64,000 nt of DNA, taken from positions 1-64,000 of the forward strand of contig NZ_JAGUCO010000018.1 in assembly GCF_018271995.1 (NCBI RefSeq). The letters are read 5' to 3'. The stretch's first letter is position 1. Each line of letters begins with the position of its first letter. The DNA comes from Carboxylicivirga linearis. Lineage in GTDB: Bacteria > Bacteroidota > Bacteroidia > Bacteroidales > Marinilabiliaceae. The notes beneath the pieces were generated by a model. The model was not told the DNA's origin and did not search any database. It saw nothing but the letters and a program-made list of their open reading frames with translations. The position numbers and the translations under genes were made by a program. Positions 7,805-17,414 of this stretch are shown here, piece after piece.

Positions 7805-10276
7805 ATGAAATTATCAGAACTAACTAATGGCAAGGAAGGCGTAATCGTAAAAGTCAAGGGACATGGAGCCTTTCGAAAGCGCATATTAGAAATGGGTTTT
7901 GTAAAGGGGAAAAAAGTGAAGGTAATTAAAAATGCTCCACTTAAAGATCCTATTGAATACCAAATTCTTGAATATAAAATATCTCTTCGCCGAAGCGAAG
8001 CGGATTTGATTGAAGTAGTAACCAAGGAAGAAGCTAAGGAGTTAGCTCCGCTTGAATATCACGGCACTTTTGGTGATGATTTACTTAAACAATCGGTAAC
8101 CCACAAGCACAAAACCATCAATATTGCCTTGGTTGGAAATCCCAACTGCGGCAAAACCACAATATTTAATTTTGCCAGTGGCGCCAAAGAACATGTTGGC
8201 AATTACAGCGGAGTAACTGTTGATTCCAAGCTGGCAACTTTTCAGCATAAGGGATTCAAATTCAATATTATTGATTTACCGGGAACCTATAGCATTTCGG
8301 CCTATACACCTGAAGAAACGTACGTTCGGGAATATATTTTGGGTGAAACACCAGATATTGTTGTAAATGTTGTGGATAGCTCCAATATTGAACGCAACCT
8401 TTTTTTAACAACACAATTAATAGATTTAGATGTTAAGGTTGTAGTTGCCTTAAACATGTTTGATGAACTGGAACGCAAAGGCGATAAATTTAATTATTCC
8501 AAACTAGGTAAAATGTTGGGTATTCCTTTTGTTCCTACTGTTGGTTCAAAAGGCAAAGGACTGGATGATCTATTTAATAAATTGATAGATGTATATGAAG
8601 ACAAAGAACCTATTGTAAGGCACATACATATAAACTATGGCGATTTAATTGAAAATGCCATAAAAAAGATTCAGCCTCATTTAAGAGTTCAAAGTGGTGA
8701 CTTAAAAAACCGAATGTCACCCCGATACATTGCAGTTAGAGCTTTAGAAAAAGATAATCAACTGATGGATTTCTTATCGAAAAAAGAAATTTACCAGGAT
8801 CTGGTTGTTGAAATCGAGAATCAAATCAATAAAATTGAAAAACGAACCGGTGAGGATACAGAAACGCTAATCACTGATGCCAAATTTGGTTTTGTTGCAG
8901 GAGCTTTAAAAGAAACCCTGGAAGAAAAGCCCCGAACAAGGAGACGAAAAACGGAACTTATAGATAATATTCTCACCCACAAATACCTGGGTTTTCCGTT
9001 CTTCATCCTTTTCATGTGGGTTATGTTTTTAGCCACATTCCGATTAGGAGAGTATCCTATGAACTGGATTGATGCCGGTGTGGGGGCTTTATCAGATTTA
9101 TTGACTAATGTAATGCCTGAAGGTTCATTTAAACATCTTTTGGTGGATGGAATAATCGGAGGTGTTGGTGGGGTAATCATCTTTTTACCCAATATTCTTA
9201 TTCTGTTCCTGTTTATATCCTTTATGGAAGACACTGGCTATATGGCTCGTGCTGCTTTTATCATGGATAGAATAATGCATAAAATGGGCTTACATGGTAA
9301 GTCGTTTATTCCATTGGTAATGGGTTTTGGTTGTAATGTGCCCGCCATTATGGCAACACGAACCATAGAGAATCGTAACAATCGGATTCTTACAATGTTG
9401 ATTAATCCATTTATGTCGTGCAGTGCCCGTTTACCGGTTTACATTCTTATTATAGGAGCTTTCTTCCCTAATAATGCCGGCACCATTCTGTTTGCCATGT
9501 ATGGAGGAGGTATTCTGATAGCTGTAATAATGGCTCGTTTATTTAAACGATTTCTGTTTAAGCATGACGATGTACCGTTTGTAATGGAGCTTCCTCCTTA
9601 CCGTGTTCCAACTATTCGAAATACATTGCGCCATATGTGGCACAAAGGATATCAATATCTTAAAAAGATGGGTGGTATCATATTGGTGGCATCAGTAATT
9701 ATATGGTTCCTGGGGTACTTTCCTCAAAACAAAGAAATTGCAAAAAAATACGACGCACAGATTGAGCAATTGCAAGCTGGCATGGATAGTAGTTCCGCAC
9801 TGGAAAAAGAAGTACTACTAAAAAACATCGACTCATTGCATATTGAAAAGTTAAGTAAACAACAAGAAGAAACGTATATTGGTCATCTAGGGCAAATAAT
9901 TGAACCTGTAATTGAACCATTAGGTTTTGACTGGAAAATGGGAGTTAGTTTAATAACCGGTATTGCAGCCAAAGAAATTGTTGTGAGTACAATGGCTGTA
10001 CTTTATCAAAGTGAAGAAGGTGATGAGAACAGTTCTCAACTTATCAGCCGTTTAAGAGATGAGAGGCATGTTGATGGTAGCAAAGTATTTAATAAAGTAA
10101 ATGCACTTGCTTTTCTTGTATTCATACTCATTTATTTTCCATGCGTTGCCGTTATTGCAGCAATTAAAAAAGAATCCGGATCATGGAAATGGGCTTTGTT
10201 TACTATCTTTTACACAACAGGATTAGCCTGGATTCTGGCATTTGCAGTGAACCATATTGGAGGATTGTTGTTTTAG
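7805..10276 (+). CDS. feoB: FeoA-FeoB fusion, ferrous iron transporter
   Basis: An 823-residue inner-membrane Fe(II) transporter. Residues 1-72 are a FeoA SH3-like domain. A GTPase domain starts near 104: G1 GNPNCGKTT (111-119), G3 DLPG (157-160), G4 NMFD (217-220). Then come a helical GDI region and a membrane domain with the gate-type motifs GFGCNVPA and the later ITGIAAKEIVVSTMAVLY. FeoA is normally a separate gene; the fused form is common in Bacteroidota. It is followed 4 bases later by a small Cys-rich gene, as usual for feo operons. Anaerobic or low-oxygen iron uptake is the expected role. Confidence 0.96.
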   Translation: MKLSELTNGKEGVIVKVKGHGAFRKRILEMGFVKGKKVKVIKNAPLKDPIEYQILEYKISLRRSEADLIEVVTKEEAKELAPLEYHGTFGDDLLKQSVTHKHKTINIALVGNPNCGKTTIFNFASGAKEHVGNYSGVTVDSKLATFQHKGFKFNIIDLPGTYSISAYTPEETYVREYILGETPDIVVNVVDSSNIERNLFLTTQLIDLDVKVVVALNMFDELERKGDKFNYSKLGKMLGIPFVPTVGSKGKGLDDLFNKLIDVYEDKEPIVRHIHINYGDLIENAIKKIQPHLRVQSGDLKNRMSPRYIAVRALEKDNQLMDFLSKKEIYQDLVVEIENQINKIEKRTGEDTETLITDAKFGFVAGALKETLEEKPRTRRRKTELIDNILTHKYLGFPFFILFMWVMFLATFRLGEYPMNWIDAGVGALSDLLTNVMPEGSFKHLLVDGIIGGVGGVIIFLPNILILFLFISFMEDTGYMARAAFIMDRIMHKMGLHGKSFIPLVMGFGCNVPAIMATRTIENRNNRILTMLINPFMSCSARLPVYILIIGAFFPNNAGTILFAMYGGGILIAVIMARLFKRFLFKHDDVPFVMELPPYRVPTIRNTLRHMWHKGYQYLKKMGGIILVASVIIWFLGYFPQNKEIAKKYDAQIEQLQAGMDSSSALEKEVLLKNIDSLHIEKLSKQQEETYIGHLGQIIEPVIEPLGFDWKMGVSLITGIAAKEIVVSTMAVLYQSEEGDENSSQLISRLRDERHVDGSKVFNKVNALAFLVFILIYFPCVAVIAAIKKESGSWKWALFTIFYTTGLAWILAFAVNHIGGLLF

Positions 10277-10280
10277 CTCT

Positions 10281-10481
10281 ATGATTCAGGAAATTCTAAC
10301 ATATCTGGTTGTAGCATGGGCCTTTTATAAGGTATTTATTTTCTTCTACCGAATATTTAAACCTGTTAAAGGTGGTTCGGTATGCGGACCTGCAGGTGCT
10401 TGCCCTTCCTGTGATGCCAAAACAGATTTATTTAAAGATATAAAGAAAGGCAGGTTTCCAACTTTGCTTGAAGAAAAATAA
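10281..10481 (+). CDS. FeoB-associated Cys-rich membrane protein
   Basis: A 66-residue protein: one N-terminal membrane helix (about 4-24), a basic hinge, then Cys-rich CGPAGACPSC, matching the FeoB-associated small protein family that follows feoB in many bacteria. The cysteines may handle iron at the cytoplasmic exit of FeoB; that is inference. I chose ATG 10281, 4 bases after the feoB stop, over an upstream overlapping ATG because the family begins with the hydrophobic helix. Confidence 0.85.
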   Translation: MIQEILTYLVVAWAFYKVFIFFYRIFKPVKGGSVCGPAGACPSCDAKTDLFKDIKKGRFPTLLEEK

Positions 10482-10492
10482 ACGTAAAAACA

Positions 10493-10522
10493 AAAGCCCG
10501 GTAAATTGAAACCGGGCTTTTT
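10493..10522. terminator. Bidirectional terminator between the feo operon and pepD
   Basis: A 10-bp perfect stem, AAAGCCCGGT (10493-10502) with ACCGGGCTTT (10511-10520), and T-run; it lies between convergent stop codons. Confidence 0.9.
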
Positions 10523-10524
10523 GC

Positions 10525-11982
10525 TTATTCTTCAGGTATGTTTTTTAAGACATCTAAGAGATGATCCCAAAATTTTTGTACGGTTTCAATATTAATTCGT
10601 TCATCTGGCGAATGTGCCCCTTTAATAGTAGGTCCAAATGATATCATATCCATTCCCGGATATTTTTCCAGAAACAAACCACATTCCAATCCTGCATGAA
10701 TAGCACGAACCAAAGGTTCTTTATCGAATAATTTAATATACGAGTCTTTGGTAACTTTCAATATTTCGGAATCAGTGTTTGGCGTCCAGCCAGGATAACC
10801 ATCGGTATGTCTAACTTCAGCACCGGCTAAGGTAAATACCGATTCTACCATTTGAGCAATATCGTCTTTTGAGCTTTCAACTGAACTACGTTGACTAGTT
10901 GTTACCAAAATAACATCGGTATTCATTTTTACTGATGCCAAATTTGTTGAAGTTTCAACTAAACCTTCAATATCCCTGCTCATAACCATCACACCATGAG
11001 GACAGGCATACAAAGCATTCAACAGATTATTCTGGGCCTCCTGATTAATTACTTTTGCAGGTAAATCAACCGATTCCAGTTTCATTCTTAATTGAGGTTC
11101 TGTTGTTTTTAACTCCATTTGCACATCATGAAACAAAATATTTAGAGAAATTCTGCTTTGCTCTTTGTACTTAGATGGAACCACACAAATAGCGGTAGCC
11201 TCCCGTGCAATCGCATTTCGAAGGTTACCTCCATCAATACTACTTAAACGCATTTCGCAATCGCGCTGCATTTCCCACAAGTAACGTGTTAATATTTTAT
11301 TGGCATTTCCTAATCCTTTTTCAATATCATCACCGGAATGACCTCCTTTTAATCCCGTAACAGTAACTTTGAAGGCAAATCCATTCTTTGGAGTACTTTC
11401 ATATAAAAACGGAAATTCAGCAATAGTATCTACTCCCCCAGCACATCCAATAAACAATTCTCCTTCATCTTCAGAATCAAGATTAAGCAAAATTCGAGAA
11501 TCAAAGAAGCCTTCTTTAAGCTCAAACGCACCTGTTAAACCTGTTTCCTCATCTACTGTGAATAAACATTCGATAGGACCATGTTCAATATTGTCAGACG
11601 CAAGAATAGCCATTTGGGCAGCTATACCAATTCCATCATCTGCACCTAAAGTTGTACCTTCAGCTTTTACCCATTCGCCGTCGACAATAGGCTTTATGGC
11701 ATCGGTATCGAAATTAAATTTAGTATCGCTGTTTTTTTCACAAACCATATCGATATGCGACTGTAAAACCACCGATTTCAAATTCTCAATACCTTTGGAG
11801 GCAGGCTTCTTAATTAAAACATTGCCAATATGATCTTTCTTTGCTTCTAACTCATTCTTTTCTGCGAAATCAAGCAAGAACTGTATAATTTTTTCTTCTT
11901 TTTTTGAGGGTCTTGGAACCTGACATATTTCTTCAAAATAGTTCCAAATTGTATTGGGTTCAAGATGTGATAATTTACCCAT
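10525..11982 (-). CDS. pepD: Aminoacyl-histidine dipeptidase (cytosol non-specific dipeptidase, M20)
   Basis: A 485-residue metallopeptidase hydrolysing Xaa-His and other dipeptides. Metal ligands are visible: H76 and D78 in SHIDMV, D115 in GADDG, E145/E146 in DEETG and a late His in GAHSPDERI. The lid/dimer domain is inserted in the middle, as in PepD. The length is normal. It lies 30 bases downstream of the SirB1-like gene in a three-gene minus-strand run that also holds a nucleoside phosphorylase. Confidence 0.93.
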   Translation of the reverse strand: MGKLSHLEPNTIWNYFEEICQVPRPSKKEEKIIQFLLDFAEKNELEAKKDHIGNVLIKKPASKGIENLKSVVLQSHIDMVCEKNSDTKFNFDTDAIKPIVDGEWVKAEGTTLGADDGIGIAAQMAILASDNIEHGPIECLFTVDEETGLTGAFELKEGFFDSRILLNLDSEDEGELFIGCAGGVDTIAEFPFLYESTPKNGFAFKVTVTGLKGGHSGDDIEKGLGNANKILTRYLWEMQRDCEMRLSSIDGGNLRNAIAREATAICVVPSKYKEQSRISLNILFHDVQMELKTTEPQLRMKLESVDLPAKVINQEAQNNLLNALYACPHGVMVMSRDIEGLVETSTNLASVKMNTDVILVTTSQRSSVESSKDDIAQMVESVFTLAGAEVRHTDGYPGWTPNTDSEILKVTKDSYIKLFDKEPLVRAIHAGLECGLFLEKYPGMDMISFGPTIKGAHSPDERINIETVQKFWDHLLDVLKNIPEE

Positions 11983-12012
11983 TTGAATAAGTATTTATTA
12001 ATTAGGTTAAAC

Positions 12013-12900
12013 TTATTTAGGTTGCTCGTAATTTTTAAATAAGGTAAGCAGATGCATTATCTCCTTTTTTTTGTTTTCATCCCCTTTATTTTCATATGCA
12101 TTAACCAGGTTATTGAATAACCTACGTATGATTACCGGATTATCGCATGGCAGAAAATATTCTTCTTTGGGTTCTAACTTTTGCTGTTTTATGAAATATT
12201 CAATTTCTTTTCTCCCTAGCACGGCACCTTTATTTATAGGATTGATATAAAACATTACCGAACTGGTATCAACAATCTCTCCTTCTTCAACAATCCCTGA
12301 TTCATCCATAAAAGCCAGAATGAAGTTTTTAGGCAGATTTACACCAAAAACTGGCATTCCCAACTGATTGCACAAAAGCGAATAAATAATTGATAAAGAA
12401 ATTGGATTTCCTTTTCGCGTAGTTAAAACTTCGCTTATAAAATTATTTTCCGGCGCCAAAAAGCGATTAGTATTACGCGAATATTTATGATTATCAAATA
12501 AAATATGATTGATAACCCGTACTTTCTCAAGTGATGTTAAATGCTCGTTTAGTTGCAGCCAAATCTCTTTCTTTAAGTCTGACAAAACATCAGTAATATT
12601 TGATAGCTGAAGCTCAGGGTACTGATACTTACATACAAGATAAACACCTTGGAGCAGATTACTATGATCTGTCTTTAACCATTTCTTTAATTCTATAAAA
12701 ATATCCTGCAACTGAATATTATGAATTATGGTCTCTATTCTTTCCTGAAAAAGATTATCCAATGAGTTTTCCCAGGCTTCTTCCAATTCGGGCACGATAT
12801 CCACTCTTTCCTTCAGTAATTCATTCTCAACTGAAGAAAAAACCTCTTCATTAGGATCGTCTAACAAAGTGATTAGAGCTTTTATCCTTTCCTTCTTCAT
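12013..12900 (-). CDS. SirB1/transglutaminase-like family protein
   Basis: A 295-residue cytoplasmic protein. The N-terminal half is helical (HEAT-like). The second half contains the SirB1 core: ATRKGNPISLSIIYSLL-type segment, then LGMPVFGVNLPKNFIL and a C-terminal tetratricopeptide-like helix. The papain-like cysteine of true transglutaminases is not conserved in this family, and no reaction is known. The true start is the ATG at 12900; a TTG directly before it is also in frame. It overlaps no neighbour and is 3 bases after the phosphorylase stop. Confidence 0.8.
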   Translation of the reverse strand: MKKERIKALITLLDDPNEEVFSSVENELLKERVDIVPELEEAWENSLDNLFQERIETIIHNIQLQDIFIELKKWLKTDHSNLLQGVYLVCKYQYPELQLSNITDVLSDLKKEIWLQLNEHLTSLEKVRVINHILFDNHKYSRNTNRFLAPENNFISEVLTTRKGNPISLSIIYSLLCNQLGMPVFGVNLPKNFILAFMDESGIVEEGEIVDTSSVMFYINPINKGAVLGRKEIEYFIKQQKLEPKEEYFLPCDNPVIIRRLFNNLVNAYENKGDENKKKEIMHLLTLFKNYEQPK

Positions 12901-12903
12901 CAA

Positions 12904-13779
12904 CTATTTTGTAAGTTTATTCAACACATATTTAATCAACTCTTTCACTACTGGCTTATAATCCTTACTTGCAGTTCCAGCCAAGCGATTAGCAATAATA
13001 ACGCAAACAGTTGCTGCATGATGCCCAAGCAATGCACTTAAGCCATAAATAGCAGAGCATTCCATTTCGTAATTGGTTACTCTTAAATCGTTATATCTAA
13101 AGTTAGTAATTTTCTCATTAATATCCGGATCAGCTAACTCTAAACGTAAAACACGCCCTTGCGGACCGTAAAAGCCAGGAGCTGAAATAGTGATTCCTTT
13201 AACAACTTCCGGACCTTCGAGTTTTATTAATAAATCATCAGCGGCATTAATTACATATGGTGAAGTTAATTGAGGATTCCAATTCAAGCTTTGTTTAAAA
13301 TTCGCTTCAAAATCAATATCGCAAACACTATCTCTGTTCGCATAGAAATTCAATAATCCATCAAAACCAATTCCTTTATCACTTAATAACCAGGTATCAA
13401 CCGGCAAATCTTCTTGCAGTGAACCGGAAGTACCAATCCTTACAAAATTTATAGAAGTCTTTTCTGGCTTAACAGTTCTTGTTTCAAAATCGATATTCAT
13501 AAGAGCATCCAGCTCATTTACCACAATATCAATATTATCAGTACCAATACCCGTCGCAACCACTGTAATACGCTTGCCATTATATTTTCCGGTACAGGAA
13601 ACAAACTCTCGATTAGATCGCTTTAATTCAATTTCATCAAAGAAGCTGGCTACTATTTCAACACGCCCCGGGTCACCTACAAGTATTATATTTTCAGCTA
13701 TTTCACCAGGTTTTAAATGCAGATGAAAAACACTTCCATCATTGTTGATGATTAATTCTGAAGCTTCTATTTTTCTCAT
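12904..13779 (-). CDS. Nucleoside phosphorylase (uridine phosphorylase-like)
   Basis: A 291-residue PNP/UDP-family enzyme. The phosphate-binding motif GDPGRV lies near residue 35. FVRIGTSGSLQ follows in the middle, and the substrate region has NYEMECSAIYGLSAL, including the Met-Glu that contacts ribose. These fit uridine or purine phosphorylases of the hexameric family; which base is used cannot be told. It is the first gene of the three-gene run towards pepD. Confidence 0.88.
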   Translation of the reverse strand: MRKIEASELIINNDGSVFHLHLKPGEIAENIILVGDPGRVEIVASFFDEIELKRSNREFVSCTGKYNGKRITVVATGIGTDNIDIVVNELDALMNIDFETRTVKPEKTSINFVRIGTSGSLQEDLPVDTWLLSDKGIGFDGLLNFYANRDSVCDIDFEANFKQSLNWNPQLTSPYVINAADDLLIKLEGPEVVKGITISAPGFYGPQGRVLRLELADPDINEKITNFRYNDLRVTNYEMECSAIYGLSALLGHHAATVCVIIANRLAGTASKDYKPVVKELIKYVLNKLTK

Positions 13780-13933
13780 GTTAACTTAATTTTAGTTCAA
13801 ATTAATGATTTTTTTTCGAGAAAAAGGAAGGCAATAATCACTATTAAACCCGAGTTTGATTGAAATATTAAAAAGAACACAATACTAATGCAGCATTTTT
13901 ACAATGTAATTAGAAGAATAGCATTAAACAATG

Positions 13934-13941
13934 TACTTTTG
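13934..13941 (+). promoter_or_regulatory. Promoter -7 element of the helicase gene
   Basis: TACTTTTG, a full TAnnTTTG match, lies 23 bases before the GTG start at 13965. No clear -33 is visible. Confidence 0.5.
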
Positions 13942-13964
13942 TAGTCGAATTAAAAAATGATACA

Positions 13965-15296
13965 GTGAAATTCTCGGAATTAAATATCAACACAGTACTT
14001 CTTAACGCCTTAAATGACTTGGGATATGATGAGGCAACTCCTATACAGGAAAAAGCATTCCCGGTTATCATGTCAGGACGCGACATGGTAGGTATTGCTC
14101 AAACCGGAACAGGAAAAACCTTTGCTTACATATTACCTATTTTACGTCAACTAAAATTCTCAAAACAACGCCATCCGCGCATTTTGGTATTGGTTCCAAC
14201 CCGCGAATTGGTTGAACAGGTAGCAGGCGAGTTTAAAAAGCTTACCGAATACATGAACGTGAGAATTGGTGGTGTATATGGTGGTACCAATATCAATACA
14301 CAAAAAGAATTGGTATATGAAGGATTGGATGTGTTGGTGGCTACTCCTGGTCGTTTAATAGATCTTTCATTAACCGGTGTTTTGCGATTGAAAACCATTC
14401 AAAAACTGGTTATTGATGAAGTGGATGAAATGCTGAACTTAGGCTTCAGATCTCAGTTAGAGCAAATAATGGATCTACTGCCCGAAAAACGTCAAAACCT
14501 GATGTTTTCAGCTACCACCACCGAAGATGTAGATCAACTTATCGCTCATCATTTTTATCAACCAGAAAGAGTTGAAGTGGCAGCTACCGGAACACCTTTG
14601 GAGAACATTTTCCAAAGTGGATATATGGCTCCTAACTTCTATACCAAGCGTAATTTACTGATTCACTTACTCAACACTGATGAATCGATGAATAAGGTAT
14701 TGGTATTTGTTAAGAACAAACAAATAGCCGATCTTTTATTTAATGAATTGGATCAGAGCTATCCTGAGGCAATTGGAGTTATACATTCTAACAAATCGCA
14801 GAATAACCGTTTTAGAACTGTAGAAGAGTTTTTAAATGGTGATCGCAGAGTTTTAATCGCCACTGATGTTATTGCCAGGGGTATGGACATCCAACATGTT
14901 AGTCATGTAGTTAACTATGATATGCCGGAAGTACCAGAATCATATATTCATCGTATTGGCCGAACGGGTAGAGCCGATGCTGAAGGGTTAGCTATTGCTT
15001 TTATATCGGATGATGAAATGGAGCAATGGGAAGCGGTACAAAAGTTAATGAAAAAAACAGTAACTCTTGAACCATTACCGGCTGAAGTGAAGGTTTCTGA
15101 AATGCTGCTTCCATCCGAAGAAGAAGTATTGGCTGGATTAAAAGTAAACAAAGCTCCCAAACCTGTAATTCAAAGTGGTCCTGCTTTTCACGAGAAGAAA
15201 GAAAAAAACAAAAAAGTTAATTTGGGAGGCTCTTACCGACGTAAATTAGCTGCCAAATACAAAAAGCCAAAAACCAGAGGTCAGAAGCGAAAATAA
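13965..15296 (+). CDS. DEAD-box RNA helicase (RhlE-like)
   Basis: A 443-residue ATP-dependent RNA helicase. Helicase motifs are in order: Q motif ATPIQEKAF, motif I AQTGTGKT, motif Ia PTREL, motif II VIDEVDEM, motif III SATT, motif V ATDVIARGMD, motif VI HRIGRTGRA. Motif II reads DEVD instead of DEAD, and III is SAT-T. The C-terminus (about 380-443) is basic, typical of RNA tails in RhlE-type proteins, which help ribosome assembly or cold growth. The start codon is GTG; no better ATG is upstream. The lipid kinase gene follows after 16 bases. Confidence 0.92.
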   Translation: MKFSELNINTVLLNALNDLGYDEATPIQEKAFPVIMSGRDMVGIAQTGTGKTFAYILPILRQLKFSKQRHPRILVLVPTRELVEQVAGEFKKLTEYMNVRIGGVYGGTNINTQKELVYEGLDVLVATPGRLIDLSLTGVLRLKTIQKLVIDEVDEMLNLGFRSQLEQIMDLLPEKRQNLMFSATTTEDVDQLIAHHFYQPERVEVAATGTPLENIFQSGYMAPNFYTKRNLLIHLLNTDESMNKVLVFVKNKQIADLLFNELDQSYPEAIGVIHSNKSQNNRFRTVEEFLNGDRRVLIATDVIARGMDIQHVSHVVNYDMPEVPESYIHRIGRTGRADAEGLAIAFISDDEMEQWEAVQKLMKKTVTLEPLPAEVKVSEMLLPSEEEVLAGLKVNKAPKPVIQSGPAFHEKKEKNKKVNLGGSYRRKLAAKYKKPKTRGQKRK

Positions 15297-15312
15297 TCTA
15301 CCATCCATTTCA

Positions 15313-16311
15313 ATGAAAAGAAAGATCCTTTTTTTAATAAATCCTATTTCGGGAATTGGTAAACAAAAAACCATAGAAAATCTGCTGAGTAAAGATTTTA
15401 ATAACGAAAAAGGTGAATATGAAATCCAATATACTCAACATCGGGGCCATGCCCATGAATTATCGAAAGCAGCTATTGGACAATTTGATATTGTAGTAGC
15501 TGTAGGTGGAGATGGAACGGTTAATGAAGTTGGATCGGCACTAATTGGTAGTAAAACAGCAATGGCCATTATTCCTACCGGTTCGGGTAACGGACTTGCT
15601 CGATACCTGCAGATTCCGCTTCGTATTAACCGGGCCATTCAGGTTATTAACGAAATGAAGTTTAAAACCATTGATACTTTAAGTGTAAATGGTCAGGCAT
15701 CATTAAATGTTGCAGGTATTGGATTTGATGCTTTCATCAGTCATAAATTTGCCGATATAAAAGATCGCGGTCCATTGGGATACATGAAAATGATACCTAA
15801 AGAATTTGCCAATTATCAATCACAGACCTACACCATTACCATTGAGGGTGAAAAATATAAACTACCTGCCTTTCTACTTAGTTTTGCCAATTCATCACAA
15901 TGGGGAAATAATGTACATATAGCACCGCAAGCAAAAATTGACGATGGATTAATTGATGTTTGTATTATAAAGGAATTTCCAAAGTTTACGGCTCCTGCCC
16001 TTTTAATCAGCTTGCTTGACCAGAGTCTTGATCAACGTCCTTATGATGTTATTACCCGAGCAAAAAATATTGAAATAGAATGTGATGAACCCATGTTAGG
16101 ACACCTTGATGGCGAACCTGTTAAATTAGGACAAAAAGCTAAAATAGAAATCAATCCTTTATCATTAAAAGTGGTGGTCCCTCCTGATGATTTCAACAGA
16201 AATGCATTTTTCGACCCTTTAAATACTTTAAAAGAATTGATTCCGCCATTACCCCATATCCCAAACTTACCTCATTTACCAAAGGGTTTGTTGGGCAATG
16301 ATGACAAATAA
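15313..16311 (+). CDS. Diacylglycerol kinase-family lipid kinase (YegS/BmrU type)
   Basis: A 332-residue enzyme with FLINPISGIGKQK at the N-terminus, the nucleotide motif VAVGGDGTVNEVG (about 60-72) and IPTGSGNGLARYL, all hallmarks of the DAGK catalytic domain. It probably phosphorylates a membrane lipid such as diacylglycerol. The C-terminal domain is beta-rich with HLDGEP. A proline-rich tail (residues about 310-325) is unusual. It shares a transcript with the helicase gene and ends convergent with the DUF1080 gene with no gap. Confidence 0.88.
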   Translation: MKRKILFLINPISGIGKQKTIENLLSKDFNNEKGEYEIQYTQHRGHAHELSKAAIGQFDIVVAVGGDGTVNEVGSALIGSKTAMAIIPTGSGNGLARYLQIPLRINRAIQVINEMKFKTIDTLSVNGQASLNVAGIGFDAFISHKFADIKDRGPLGYMKMIPKEFANYQSQTYTITIEGEKYKLPAFLLSFANSSQWGNNVHIAPQAKIDDGLIDVCIIKEFPKFTAPALLISLLDQSLDQRPYDVITRAKNIEIECDEPMLGHLDGEPVKLGQKAKIEINPLSLKVVVPPDDFNRNAFFDPLNTLKELIPPLPHIPNLPHLPKGLLGNDDK

Positions 16312-17181
16312 TCAATCAAACAAATGTTTGTATTCTGCAGGCATCATATTAAGATGTTTTAGTTGAATGTCTTTATAAAAAACTTCTGCAGCTTCGCTCT
16401 GAATTTGGATTTTACCTTTGGTTAAGGATTTTGCCTTACCATTATGTATATATCTTGAGTTCTGTAATATCATTACCACATTACCGTTTACAATATGCAA
16501 ACTTTTATCCTCAAAACATATTAGCTCAATGGTGTTCCACTCACCATTTGGTTTCTCGTAATTAGCACTTCTCAAGCAAAAACCTGCAATCTCTTCATTT
16601 TGTCCCATTGGTAAAAAGGATTGACTTTCATCGGCAACCGGATTCATGATATACTCAGGAAGATAAGCTTTAATATCAATAGCTGAGGTCAACTGACTCC
16701 AATAATCACCCATATGACCTTCCATAATTTGCAGTTCCTGAGATAACATCCAGGTGCGCCAATAATCGGCACCATAATCACCAATTGAATGATATAAGAT
16801 TCCAGAATCTTTCAGTAATTTTTTTCTCGGCTCATATTTTTTATCTCCCCACTTCACTTTAAGTTTAAGATGATAGTTTGCATATTCTTCTTTTGAAATA
16901 ATGCAACCATATATCTCACCACTCACTCTTAAAATATTTTCATCGTTTTCATTAATCATTGAAAACACATTGTATCCATTTGGGTTCAGGCCAATAGGTA
17001 AAACTTCATTCCCTTTATCATCTGTTGGTATCTCTCCGTTATATCCTAATTTATGCCGATAACTCAGGAAAGTATCCCACTGTGAAAGATCTTCATCTAG
17101 TAAATTTATCCAATTGTCGTGAGGTTGATCGCACATCGAGAATAATAATAAAAGCAAGATAGAGGTGAGACATTTTTTCAT
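16312..17181 (-). CDS. DUF1080 (3-keto-disaccharide hydrolase-like) lipoprotein
   Basis: A 289-residue protein with a lipoprotein signal, MKKCLTSILLLLLFSMC, and a concanavalin-like DUF1080 domain (GSH-type strands, e.g. GEWNTIELICFEDKSLHIVN, ending IQIQSEAAEVFYKDIQLK). Family members bind or cleave sugars in Bacteroidota and relatives. The start is ATG 17181, because the 20 codons upstream would precede a complete signal peptide. It is divergent from the GH30 gene, suggesting a shared role in glycan use. Confidence 0.85.
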   Translation of the reverse strand: MKKCLTSILLLLLFSMCDQPHDNWINLLDEDLSQWDTFLSYRHKLGYNGEIPTDDKGNEVLPIGLNPNGYNVFSMINENDENILRVSGEIYGCIISKEEYANYHLKLKVKWGDKKYEPRKKLLKDSGILYHSIGDYGADYWRTWMLSQELQIMEGHMGDYWSQLTSAIDIKAYLPEYIMNPVADESQSFLPMGQNEEIAGFCLRSANYEKPNGEWNTIELICFEDKSLHIVNGNVVMILQNSRYIHNGKAKSLTKGKIQIQSEAAEVFYKDIQLKHLNMMPAEYKHLFD

Positions 17182-17414
17182 AAAGCAAGTATTTAGTATA
17201 TGTGAAGTTACAAATAATAGTAACAATCTCTCTTCCATCACATATCAGTCAATAGTAATTATATAATAATTCATGTCAAGAAAATGACACTTTATGCCTG
17301 TTTATTGATATTAATTAAATGTAAGATACGCTATTTTCGATTAAGCAAGCTTCTTAAAAGGTAGAGCTTTAGGCTAAAAAATCCATAACTGAAAATACAT
17401 CTTAATTTAATTGT

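Noticed and set aside
8821-9234. Long minus-strand frame within feoB
   Set aside because: It is antisense to the conserved FeoB membrane domain; the composition is that of a shadow frame.
10257-10280. Earlier ATG for the FeoB-associated protein overlapping feoB
   Set aside because: The overlap would put eight polar/Cys residues ahead of the membrane helix; ATG 10281 fits the family.
17182-17241. N-terminal extension of the DUF1080 lipoprotein by 20 residues
   Set aside because: A complete lipoprotein signal peptide begins at the ATG at 17181.
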